Positions 26,174-33,394 of a stretch of 64,000 nucleotides of DNA are shown piece after piece. Where the stretch lies: positions 124,001 through 188,000 of the forward strand of contig NZ_QHKO01000002.1 in the NCBI RefSeq assembly GCF_003260125.1, written 5' to 3'. Both the position numbers and the translations under genes were made by a program. The notes beneath the pieces are model-generated. The model saw only the letters and a list, made by a program, of their open reading frames with translations, was not told the origin of the DNA and made no database searches. The first letter of the stretch is position 1. Every line of letters begins with the position of its first letter. This DNA is from Lujinxingia litoralis (GTDB lineage: Bacteria; Myxococcota_A; Bradymonadia; Bradymonadales; Bradymonadaceae).

Positions 26174-26968
26174 ATGTGGGCCTTTGCGAAATATCATGGG
26201 TTGGGAAACGACTTCGTGATTGTAGAGCGCGCCGCTGACTCCATCGATCTGGCCTGGGTGCGTGCGATCTGCGACCGCCACCGCGGGGTGGGAGCAGACG
26301 GGGTGTTGGCCCTGGCTCGCCTGGGCGATGATCGCGTACGCATGGTGGTGTTTAACCGAGATGGAAGCCGCCCGCAGATGTGCGGAAATGGGGTGCGTTG
26401 TGCCGCGGGTTACGCGCGACGTCATTGGGGGATGGGGGAGCGCCTGGTGGTGGAGAGCGATGCCGGTCCCCGCCACTGCGAGGTCGGTCTGGGGGAGGGG
26501 CCGGCCGCCTGGCAGGTCCGCGTTGATATGGGCGCTGCGATTGTGGAGGAGGCGCCCGAGCTGGCGTTGAGCCATCAGGGCACTCGCTGGCCCTACGTCC
26601 AGGTGGACATGGGGAATCCTCACGCCGTGATCTTTGAACATCCAAACCTCGAAGTGATCGACCGGCTTGGGGCGGCGGCCAACGCAGACCACCCGCAGTT
26701 TGAAGAAGGTACCAACGTTGAGTTTGTCGAGCGCCAGGATGACGGATGGCGTGTGACCGTGTATGAGCGGGGCGTCGGCCGCACCCAGGCCTGCGGAACC
26801 GGTGCCTGCGCGGTGGCCGCCGCGATCTGGGCGAAAGGGTGGGGCGATGCGGATGCTCCGCTGGTTGTGGAGCTGCCGGGGGGCACCCTTGAGCTTGAGC
26901 GACGTGATGGCCAGATCTGGATGCAGGGGCCAGCCGTCGAAGTCTTTTCAGGAATCTACACAGGTTAA
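26174..26968 (+). CDS. dapF: Diaminopimelate epimerase
   Basis: DapF converts LL- to meso-diaminopimelate, used for peptidoglycan and lysine. Both active-site cysteines are present in canonical motifs: C70 in 'QMCGNGVRC' and C207 in 'QACGTGACA'. The start 'MWAFAKYHGLGNDFVIV' is typical, as are 'VDMGNPHAVIF' and 'GTNVEFVE'. The length of 264 residues is normal, with two pseudo-symmetric halves and no signal. ATG 26174 lies two bases after the PilZ stop; an in-frame ATG 7 codons upstream lies inside the PilZ gene. Downstream are a tiny lipoprotein and an SCP2-like protein, probably on the same transcript. Confidence 0.96.
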   Translation: MWAFAKYHGLGNDFVIVERAADSIDLAWVRAICDRHRGVGADGVLALARLGDDRVRMVVFNRDGSRPQMCGNGVRCAAGYARRHWGMGERLVVESDAGPRHCEVGLGEGPAAWQVRVDMGAAIVEEAPELALSHQGTRWPYVQVDMGNPHAVIFEHPNLEVIDRLGAAANADHPQFEEGTNVEFVERQDDGWRVTVYERGVGRTQACGTGACAVAAAIWAKGWGDADAPLVVELPGGTLELERRDGQIWMQGPAVEVFSGIYTG

Positions 26969-26978
26969 GGAGTTGAAG

Positions 26979-27143
26979 ATGCGCGCAACCCCGTGGGTGA
27001 TGCTGGCGACAGCGCTCGTTATGCTGACCGGTTGTCAGGAGACGGTGACCGTAGCCTCCAATGGTGCGGCGATGATGGTGGCCTCCGCGCTGCTCTGGTC
27101 GACCGTGCGGCTGAGCAAGCACGCGCCTAAGGACGAGGACTGA
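26979..27143 (+). CDS. Very small lipoprotein (54 residues)
   Basis: ATG 26979 follows an AAGGAG about 6 bases upstream. The first 19 residues form a lipoprotein signal ending 'LVMLTGC' (lipidation at C19), leaving a mature part of 36 residues that is hydrophobic in the middle ('ASNGAAMMVASALLW') and charged at the end. It lies 10 bases after dapF and 3 bases before the next gene. Similar tiny lipoproteins can be structural envelope components, but no family is recognised. Confidence 0.65.
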   Translation: MRATPWVMLATALVMLTGCQETVTVASNGAAMMVASALLWSTVRLSKHAPKDED

Positions 27144-27146
27144 ACC

Positions 27147-27764
27147 ATGACGTGGTCGGAGGTCTTTGAGCCGGGAATCGACACCCGCACGCTCTTTCTG
27201 GAGCGTTTGCCGGCGATGCAACGGACTCGTCAGGAGGAGTATCGTGCCTTCTCCAGTGCGACGATCGTGCTCAGCGTCCTTTTCGAGGACGCTGGCGAGC
27301 GCTTCACATTGACCTTTGATCCCGAGGGGATGGAAGCGATCGATGAAGAAGCCATCGATTTTCCGGTGGCCAGCGCTCGCGGCAGCCTCAAAGACTGGGA
27401 GCGGGCGTTGCCCTGGATTCAAGAGCTGGTCGTGCCGGCCGACGCTCAGGTGGCTCATTATCGGGGAAAGGTCCACCTGTCGCAGGCGACGATCGAGCGC
27501 TTCGAGCGGTTTGATGGGATCTTCGTTATTGAGATTTCCGATCTTCCCGATGGGCGTCCGCTCAGCTTTGAGGTGGTTCTCAACGACTACGAAGCGCCGG
27601 CCGATGCGCGGCGAGTACGGGTCTCGGTGGCATGGTCGCTCCTCCAGGACGTGGCCCACGGGCGAGTTGATCCGGTCAGCGCTGCGCGCCGCCTTAAGCT
27701 CGGCGGGGACATCGGCCTGGCACTGGAGATTGGCGGATTTTTGATGAGCGAGTTGGGCCTGTAG
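27147..27764 (+). CDS. Unknown protein with SCP2-like C-terminal region
   Basis: This 205-residue soluble protein has no signal peptide. The C-terminal segment 'VAHGRVDPVSAARRLKLGGDIGLALEIGGFLM' resembles the helix and 'G-x-L-x-x-x-G-D' element of SCP2/sterol-carrier-like lipid-binding domains, and the preceding part has alternating strands ('HLSQATIERFERFDGIFVIEISDLPDG'). The assignment is tentative. It starts 3 bases after the small lipoprotein and ends the PilZ-dapF operon. Confidence 0.5.
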   Translation: MTWSEVFEPGIDTRTLFLERLPAMQRTRQEEYRAFSSATIVLSVLFEDAGERFTLTFDPEGMEAIDEEAIDFPVASARGSLKDWERALPWIQELVVPADAQVAHYRGKVHLSQATIERFERFDGIFVIEISDLPDGRPLSFEVVLNDYEAPADARRVRVSVAWSLLQDVAHGRVDPVSAARRLKLGGDIGLALEIGGFLMSELGL

Positions 27765-27814
27765 GAGCCTTGCGCCTCAGGGGCATCGTCGCTACACAGG
27801 GGGCGCGTTTTACT

Positions 27815-27825
27815 CCCCCCCCCCC
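27815..27825 (+). repeat. Homopolymer tract of 11 C upstream of tdk
   Basis: An uninterrupted C11 run lies 42 bases before the tdk start. Long G/C runs are prone to slippage and sequencing error; here it would change leader length, not the coding frame. Confidence 0.9.
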
Positions 27826-27867
27826 TTGAAAACCTTTTGGCGAAAACCAGCTGAGCGACCCCTCCTT

Positions 27868-28494
27868 ATGATCCTTCAGCCCCGTGACGTCGGTTGGATT
27901 GAGGTCATCTGCGGACCGATGTTCTCCGGCAAGACCGAAGAGCTGATCCGCCGCCTCAAGCGTGCGACCTACGCCCGTCAGAGTGTGCAGATCTTCAAGC
28001 CCGCCATCGATAACCGCTACGACGACAGCGCGATTGTCAGTCATAGCCAGCTCTCCCTTCCCAGCGTGCCAGTGGCCGATCTCCGCGAACTTCGCCAGGC
28101 GCTCGATCCTCAGGTCGACGTCGTGGGGATCGACGAGGTGCAGTTCTTTGATGATCGCGTGGTCGATTTTTGCGAAGAACTCGCCGACAGCGGCCACCGT
28201 GTGGTGGTGGCAGGCCTCGACCAGGATTACCTGGGTAAGCCGTTCGGGCCGATGCCCGCGTTGCTTTCGGTGGCTGAGTACATCACCAAATTGATGTCCA
28301 TCTGCGTGCACTGCGGCAACCCGGCGCATCGCAGCTACCGCCTTTCGGAAGACCCGCAACAGGTTCTTGTCGGCACCGGACAGCAATATGAGGCGCGTTG
28401 TCGTCGCTGCTTTACCAGGGGCTATCCCGCTCAGGGAGATGCCCAGAATCACGCTCCAGAACCCCACCCCAACGAAGCAAGAGGTCGTCGATGA
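27868..28494 (+). CDS. tdk: Thymidine kinase (type II)
   Basis: Phosphorylates thymidine to dTMP in salvage. The P-loop is 'GPMFSGKTEEL' near residue 16, the Mg-binding 'VVGIDEVQFFDD' follows, then the lasso loop 'GLDQDYLGKPFGPMPALLSVAEY' and a zinc ribbon made of two CxxC pairs ('CVHC' and 'CRRC'), all typical of type II (TK1-like) enzymes. Length is 208 residues. The ATG at 27868 is used, though no clear Shine-Dalgarno is present; a TTG at 27826 is in frame. The stop overlaps the next start (ATGA), giving translational coupling to hpt, another salvage gene. Confidence 0.94.
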   Translation: MILQPRDVGWIEVICGPMFSGKTEELIRRLKRATYARQSVQIFKPAIDNRYDDSAIVSHSQLSLPSVPVADLRELRQALDPQVDVVGIDEVQFFDDRVVDFCEELADSGHRVVVAGLDQDYLGKPFGPMPALLSVAEYITKLMSICVHCGNPAHRSYRLSEDPQQVLVGTGQQYEARCRRCFTRGYPAQGDAQNHAPEPHPNEARGRR

Positions 28495-29033
28495 AAGCCC
28501 CCAAGCGCAAACTTAAAGTCCTGATTTCGGAAGAGCAGCTTCAACAGCGCTGCCGCGAGCTTGCCGCGCAGATCAATGAGGACTTCGCCGGCGATTCGGT
28601 CCACATCATCGGGGTCCTCAAGGGCTCGTTTATGTTTCTCTCCGACCTGGTCAAGCACCTGACCATTGATGTGTCGATCGACTTTCTCGGGCTCTCCAGC
28701 TACGGCACCAGCCAGGAAACCAGTGGGGTGGTGCGGATGACCTCCGATCTGGCCTTGCCGATTAAGGGGCGCAACGTGATCATTGTCGAAGATATCATCG
28801 ATACCGGCCTGACCATGAAGTACCTGCTGGAGAACCTGCGTACGCGGATGCCTGCAGATATCAAGGTTTGTACGTTGCTGTCGAAGCCGGCCAATACTCG
28901 CGAAGACGTACCGTTGGATTATGTGGGCTTTACCATCGGCGATGAGTTTGTCATCGGCTACGGTCTCGACGATGCTGAATTTTCTCGAAACATCCCCTAC
29001 ATTGGGGTCGTCGATCTGGAAGACGAAGACTAA
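28491..29033 (+). CDS. hpt: Hypoxanthine phosphoribosyltransferase
   Basis: Purine salvage enzyme making IMP or GMP from base and PRPP. The PRPP-binding motif 'NVIIVEDIIDTGLTM' and the earlier 'IIGVLKGSFMFLSDLVKHL' and 'DFLGLSSYG' are diagnostic; 'PLDYVGFTIGDEFVIGYGLD' matches the C-terminal loop. The 180 residues start at ATG 28491, which overlaps the tdk stop by 4 bases. With tdk it forms a salvage operon. The hpt-ftsH-tilS arrangement common in other bacteria is not seen here. Confidence 0.95.
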   Translation: MKAPKRKLKVLISEEQLQQRCRELAAQINEDFAGDSVHIIGVLKGSFMFLSDLVKHLTIDVSIDFLGLSSYGTSQETSGVVRMTSDLALPIKGRNVIIVEDIIDTGLTMKYLLENLRTRMPADIKVCTLLSKPANTREDVPLDYVGFTIGDEFVIGYGLDDAEFSRNIPYIGVVDLEDED

Positions 29034-29035
29034 TT

Positions 29036-29086
29036 GAGCGCGCCGGCCTTGCGGTCGGTGAGCGCGCAGAACTCAGGAGAACTGCG
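29036..29086 (+). promoter_or_regulatory. Structured leader of the HEAT-lipoprotein gene
   Basis: A GC-rich hairpin (GCGCGCCGGCC against GGTCGG...GCGCGC, with a small bulge) spans about 29038-29067. A second small stem, CGCAG at 29065-29069 with CTGCG at 29082-29086, encloses the AGGAG ribosome binding site and abuts the ATG at 29087. The two would compete. No T-run follows, so termination is unlikely; a role in translation control is inferred. Confidence 0.35.
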
Positions 29087-30847
29087 ATGTCACAACGTGC
29101 GAAGAGCCAGTCGAACCGAGGTAAACTCATGGCGATGGTGGGCGCCGCAGCGATCTCGCTGGGTGCGCTCTCCGGTTGTGAGGCGCCGGATTGGGAGAAC
29201 CCCGACTACGTGGCGAAGAAGCTCCTGGAGGGAGATGGCGCCGAGAAGTCGTTGGCGGTCGAGAACCTGCGGCGCTTCCCCGAGGAGCGCCGTGCGGAGG
29301 TGGTCCCGGCGCTGGTGGAGATTTATAAGGCTGGCGATCGCGACGCCAAAGAGGCCATGAGCTACCTGGTAGAGTGGCGCGTCAAGGAGGCGGCGGACGC
29401 CTACGTCAAAGAGATGCAGACCGACGCCACCGGGTATGCCGGAGCCGCGGCCGTGGCGTTGGGGCAGATTGGGCATCGGGAGGCGGTGCCCCTGATGCTG
29501 GAGGCCCTCAGCGCGACCGATAATAGCGAGCGCAAGCAAGCCCTGCTCAGCGGGATGTCGCGCCTGCCCGACCCGGCGATGGTCGGACCGATGGTGGAGC
29601 TTCTTAAGCTCGACGCCGATAACTACCCGATCGCGTTGCACGCGTATGCCTGCGAGATCCTTGGTAATATCGGCGAGGAAAACCCGGCGGCCGTCAGCGA
29701 AGAGGCGCGGGATATGGTGGTGCTCGGCATGTTCCTGAGTAACAACACCAATCAAAACACCAATCGTGAGTGCGGTCTGGCGGCTCAGCAGATCGGCCCG
29801 ACCATGGTGCCCCACCTGGTGAAGACCTTTAACGGGGAGCACCAGGCGGTCAATCAGCTCCTGCTCAAGTACAACCAGGGGCCGGACTACGCCTTCCCGG
29901 CCAACCAGGCCAAGCTCGTCAGCACTGTGCGTCTTAGTTCGATGCGCGCGCCGGAGGCGGTGGCGCTCTTCGTGGAAGATCTGAGCAACACCAAGAGCGC
30001 GCCCGAAGGGCTCTCGGGGCGTCAGTCGGTGAGCTGGCGTCTTAAAGAAGGCAACGCCACCGATGAGATGATTCTGGGGCTCGGCGATCTGGGTGACGCG
30101 TCGACGCGCGAGCTTCTTGAGCGCATCGTGAGTGGCAAGCTCGAAAAGGAGTGGGATGAAATCACCGACGGGCTTGTGGAGCTGCAGTTGCGCCAGGATG
30201 CGGCGACGGCGCTGGCACGTTTGGGGGATCGTCAGGCGCTCGGCGTGTTGATGGAGATGGCCAGCACGGGTGTCATTGTCGATCTGGAGCGTCGTTTTGC
30301 GATGCTCGAAAAACAGGGGCGGCCCGGTAAAGAGGAAGAGCGTTACCAGTTTAACTGGATGGCCGCCAAGGCCTACGCGATGCTCGCGGAAGCCAGCCAT
30401 CGTGAGGCGTATCAGGGGTTGATCGATGCTACCGATGATGGCGCTCTCAAAGAGAAGTACGTCAGCTTCTTGCCGGCCTTTGATGTCGCGGCAGAGTGCG
30501 GAGCCAAGGGCGATGCCGCGGCGCAGGCCGCGTGCTACGGGACGAAGATCGAAGACGAAAACCCCATCGTCCGTGAGAAGGCGGCTTACGAGTTGAGTCG
30601 TCTCGGCGCGGCTGCCTCGCCGGTGGTGGCAAAAGCCATCACGACCAAGCACCTCGACACGCGTGAACTCCTGACCTTTGCCGGTTACCGCGTGGCAACT
30701 CCGGCGCTGGCCGAAGCCGTCGCGGCGTTGATTGAAGATGAGAAAGGCCGCAGCGGTGACGACGCCCGTCGCGATCGCAACCGTCTGAAGTTGCTCCACG
30801 CCTACGCGCTGCGCGCTGGTAGCGGTGCGGCTCAGGCTGCGGAGTAA
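29087..30847 (+). CDS. HEAT-repeat lipoprotein
   Basis: The signal sequence 'LMAMVGAAAISLGALSGC' predicts lipidation at C31. The 586-residue protein is almost all helical HEAT/PBS-lyase-type repeats such as 'GYAGAAAVALGQIGHREAVPLMLEALS', 'LHAYACEILGNIG', 'QDAATALARLGDRQALGVLMEMA' and 'VREKAAYELSRLGAAASPVV', the usual scaffold for protein-protein contact. It should sit on the inner or outer membrane facing the periplasm. It opens a collinear run with a PATAN protein, another lipoprotein and a pseudokinase, and the next gene begins 9 bases after its stop. Function is unknown. Confidence 0.8.
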   Translation: MSQRAKSQSNRGKLMAMVGAAAISLGALSGCEAPDWENPDYVAKKLLEGDGAEKSLAVENLRRFPEERRAEVVPALVEIYKAGDRDAKEAMSYLVEWRVKEAADAYVKEMQTDATGYAGAAAVALGQIGHREAVPLMLEALSATDNSERKQALLSGMSRLPDPAMVGPMVELLKLDADNYPIALHAYACEILGNIGEENPAAVSEEARDMVVLGMFLSNNTNQNTNRECGLAAQQIGPTMVPHLVKTFNGEHQAVNQLLLKYNQGPDYAFPANQAKLVSTVRLSSMRAPEAVALFVEDLSNTKSAPEGLSGRQSVSWRLKEGNATDEMILGLGDLGDASTRELLERIVSGKLEKEWDEITDGLVELQLRQDAATALARLGDRQALGVLMEMASTGVIVDLERRFAMLEKQGRPGKEEERYQFNWMAAKAYAMLAEASHREAYQGLIDATDDGALKEKYVSFLPAFDVAAECGAKGDAAAQAACYGTKIEDENPIVREKAAYELSRLGAAASPVVAKAITTKHLDTRELLTFAGYRVATPALAEAVAALIEDEKGRSGDDARRDRNRLKLLHAYALRAGSGAAQAAE

Positions 30848-30856
30848 AGGCCCGCG

Positions 30857-32830
30857 ATGCGCCTTCTTCCTCGTACGACGGTGGCGTTGCTTCAGGGCAA
30901 CGCCACCGTGGCTCGCATCATCCGCGAGACGCTCCAGGCCAGTGGCCTGGAGGTCCAGGAACTCCGTGGTCCACCGCCGGGCGCCGAAGGCGCCCGGCTT
31001 GTGATCGTGGATGTCGACAGCGCCGGGGTTGATGCCCGGCGCTGGTTGCGCTTTTGCCAGGAGCAGGGCCGCGAGGTTCTGGTGTGCGGGGTCGCCAGTT
31101 CTCGCGCACATTTTACGAACTATCCCTGGCTGGCCCGTCCCTTTTCCACTCGCCAGCTTGAGCGGGTCTGTGAAGAGCTGCTTCGCGAGGGGGGCTCGCC
31201 GCGCTCCGAGAGCACGCCCGGGGCCATTGAGATTCACGAACCGGTGACCCTGGAACTCGATGGAGACGATGCCTCCAAGCTCGAGGCTGAGCTCGGGTTG
31301 CTCCCCGGAGCGCTGGGCGGCGAGCCCTCAGATTCCGAACTTTTTGATGTGATTGACCTCGACACCACCGGCAGCATGATCCTTGAGATCGAAGATTTGC
31401 CCGGTGGCCTGGGTCAGGGCGGGGTGCTCGTCGCACCGGCGCGGCGCAGCCCGCTGGACCTGCAGGCCTTGCAGGAGACACCTCGACCACCCAGCGCCGA
31501 GGTCGATGTGACGATCGATCAGGTGATAAGTCCCTCGACCTTTCCGGAGGTTCCGGCGGCCATTGAGGTGCCGACGCTCGATGGCTCGCATCATGAGGCC
31601 ACCACCATCACCGCGCTGGAGGCCTTAAATCCCGTTGACCCCTCGCGCGTGCATCAGGTGGCCAACCTGATCGCCGAGCACTGGGATCGCCTCGGGCTGA
31701 CCTCGCGTCCCGATGACCGCGCGGAACGTCTGGAGCGCCTCCTCAACGCGATGATCCATGCCGGGCTCGACGATGTGGTGGCGGAGCTCCGTCGGGTGCC
31801 CAAAGCCCGTGGGTTTTCCGGAAGTCTGGAGACCTTGCCGGTCGTCGACCTTCTGCATACGGTGCGGGAGCGACGTCTGCGGGGCCGACTGGAAGTCAGC
31901 ATGGCCGGGAGAAGTTTTGTCCTCTATCTCGAGGGCAATCGCCTTCAGGAGATCGAGTCGCTTGGCGAGAGCACCGACGGGGTGTTGCTGGAGGTGCTGC
32001 GCGCCGAGGGCGCGCTGGATACCTCGATGTATCAAGAGCTAGCCCGTCAGCTCCGCCATGGCCAGCTGGCTGGTGGTCCGCTGGAGATGCACCTGCGGCG
32101 AGAGCGCCTGGTGGATGACTTGCGCCTTCGAGATGCCTGCAAAGAGCGCGCGCGCCGACTGCTGCGCCAACTCTGTGCGACCCGCCGCGGAGGTTTTGCC
32201 TTTGTGGATGTACCTCAGGACTCGGGTTTTGCCTGGCCGGTTCGCGGGTTGAACCTGAAGGTGGATCAGCTGCTCCTGGAAATTCTGCGGGAAGTCTCGC
32301 TGGATACCGGGCACTCCGAGGCCACCGCGCGTACGCGCCTGGTGCTCGATACGGGGCGCGCCGTGAGTGTCGATCCCGATTCGCTTACCTCCAACGAGCG
32401 CCAACTGCTCTCCTTTTTCGAGCAGGGGCAAACTCTTGCCGAGGCCCGGGCCCGTCTGGGCGATACCGGCGAGGAGCCGGTTGAGCGAGTGGTGCAGCGC
32501 CTTAAACGCATGGAGCTTCTCAAGAGAAAGTCCAACGTGGGTGAGCCCATTGTCGCTGTGGAGTCGCGAGATCCGCATGATCGACCGACGGCCGTGAGTA
32601 ACTGGGAGATCGATATCCCCGGGCTTGATCAGGCTCACCAGGAGGAGGGGAGTTTCTCGCTCCCTGCCGATGAGGAAGATACCCGACAGGAACGCGGTTT
32701 TTCGGCGGGAGTTCCCCCCGAAGAGCGATCGGCAAGCGTCTGGGATGAGGAGCTTGACTCGATTTTCTCAGCGGCCGCAGATGCCGTCACTTTTAGAAAG
32801 GGCCCGCAAGATGACGATGAAACCTACTGA
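30857..32830 (+). CDS. Pseudo-receiver / DUF4388 (PATAN) protein
   Basis: A soluble 657-residue protein. Residues 1-110 look like a degenerate response-regulator receiver ('VALLQGNATVARIIRETLQASGLEVQEL', 'RLVIVDVDSAG', 'LARPFSTRQLERVCEELL'). A long acidic linker with 'DVIDLDTTGSMILEIEDLPGG' follows. From about 318, 'GFSGSLETLPVVDLLHTVRERRLRGRLEVSMAGRSFVLYLEGNRLQEIE' is a DUF4388/PATAN domain, followed by a winged-helix-like region ('LTSNERQLLSFFEQGQTLAEARARLG'). PATAN proteins occur in gliding and two-component systems of delta-proteobacteria. The phospho-acceptor pocket of the receiver is not convincing. The 5' end of the gene contains four perfect hairpins. Confidence 0.72.
   Translation: MRLLPRTTVALLQGNATVARIIRETLQASGLEVQELRGPPPGAEGARLVIVDVDSAGVDARRWLRFCQEQGREVLVCGVASSRAHFTNYPWLARPFSTRQLERVCEELLREGGSPRSESTPGAIEIHEPVTLELDGDDASKLEAELGLLPGALGGEPSDSELFDVIDLDTTGSMILEIEDLPGGLGQGGVLVAPARRSPLDLQALQETPRPPSAEVDVTIDQVISPSTFPEVPAAIEVPTLDGSHHEATTITALEALNPVDPSRVHQVANLIAEHWDRLGLTSRPDDRAERLERLLNAMIHAGLDDVVAELRRVPKARGFSGSLETLPVVDLLHTVRERRLRGRLEVSMAGRSFVLYLEGNRLQEIESLGESTDGVLLEVLRAEGALDTSMYQELARQLRHGQLAGGPLEMHLRRERLVDDLRLRDACKERARRLLRQLCATRRGGFAFVDVPQDSGFAWPVRGLNLKVDQLLLEILREVSLDTGHSEATARTRLVLDTGRAVSVDPDSLTSNERQLLSFFEQGQTLAEARARLGDTGEEPVERVVQRLKRMELLKRKSNVGEPIVAVESRDPHDRPTAVSNWEIDIPGLDQAHQEEGSFSLPADEEDTRQERGFSAGVPPEERSASVWDEELDSIFSAAADAVTFRKGPQDDDETY
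30878..31044. repeat. Array of four perfect inverted repeats inside the PATAN gene
   Basis: The four hairpins are 13 bp at 30878-30890/30897-30909 (loop TTCAGG), 10 bp at 30932-30941/30943-30952, 10 bp at 30976-30985/30989-30998 (loop GAA) and 10 bp at 31018-31027/31035-31044. Their centres are 44-49 bases apart. A fifth, interrupted, stem lies at 31070-31106. No T-run follows any of them. Confidence 0.75.
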
Positions 32831-33386
32831 GCGCCGACACCTGCTGTCGGTGAGCCTGCTCGCGTCGGTGCTCCTCCTGACAGGAGGATGTAAGTCCGAG
32901 CCGGCAGGCCCCGAAGAGGTGTTTCGCTCCTTCGTAGAGCACCTCTGGCGGGGAGAAGACGCCGAGGCGCTCAACTCGCTTTTACCCTCGACCCGCGCTC
33001 GCCTGATGGAGCCGCTGCAAGAGGCTGAGCGAGCCCTTGCCAGCGAGCCGCAGTTGAGCGCCGATGACATGTTCATCGTCACCCAGCTCGACAATCCCCA
33101 TGAGATCGAAGCGGTCACGCTTGACGGCGAGATTCCGGAGCCGCTGGCCGAGGGGACCAGGATCACGCTTAAGCTAGAGACACTGGATCGTCGTCAGGGA
33201 GAAGCGACGATGGTCTGGGAAGACGGGCGCTGGTACGTTGATCTTCCGCTGGAGAAGGTCGACACTGATGCCGTCCTTGTGCCCCTGTCCGATGAGGCTG
33301 GTGAAGCTGATGATGCACCGCCCCTCGCGGAACCTGAGACGAGTGAGCCGGACGCTACGGCGCCCGGCGCTGAGACTGATGAGTAA
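32811..33386 (+). CDS. Small lipoprotein with NTF2/DUF4878-like body
   Basis: ATG 32811 has AAAGGG 8 bases upstream and overlaps the PATAN gene by 20 bases. The lipobox 'VLLLTGGC' gives C27. The mature part ('AGPEEVFRSFVEHLWRGEDAEALNSLLPSTRARLMEPL', then 'LKLETLDRRQGEATMVWEDGRWYVDLP') has the shape of NTF2-like/DUF4878 domains, and an acidic Ala/Pro/Glu tail ends the protein. It sits between the PATAN and pseudokinase genes, so a common envelope role is likely. The substrate or partner is unknown. Confidence 0.7.
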   Translation: MTMKPTERRHLLSVSLLASVLLLTGGCKSEPAGPEEVFRSFVEHLWRGEDAEALNSLLPSTRARLMEPLQEAERALASEPQLSADDMFIVTQLDNPHEIEAVTLDGEIPEPLAEGTRITLKLETLDRRQGEATMVWEDGRWYVDLPLEKVDTDAVLVPLSDEAGEADDAPPLAEPETSEPDATAPGAETDE

Positions 33387-33394
33387 GGTTGGCC

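Noticed and set aside
29090..31237. 715-residue open frame on the minus strand opposite the HEAT lipoprotein and PATAN genes
   Set aside because: Shadow frame from codon bias; the plus-strand frames have signals, repeats and ribosome binding sites, and the minus product is low-complexity Arg/Leu/His-rich.
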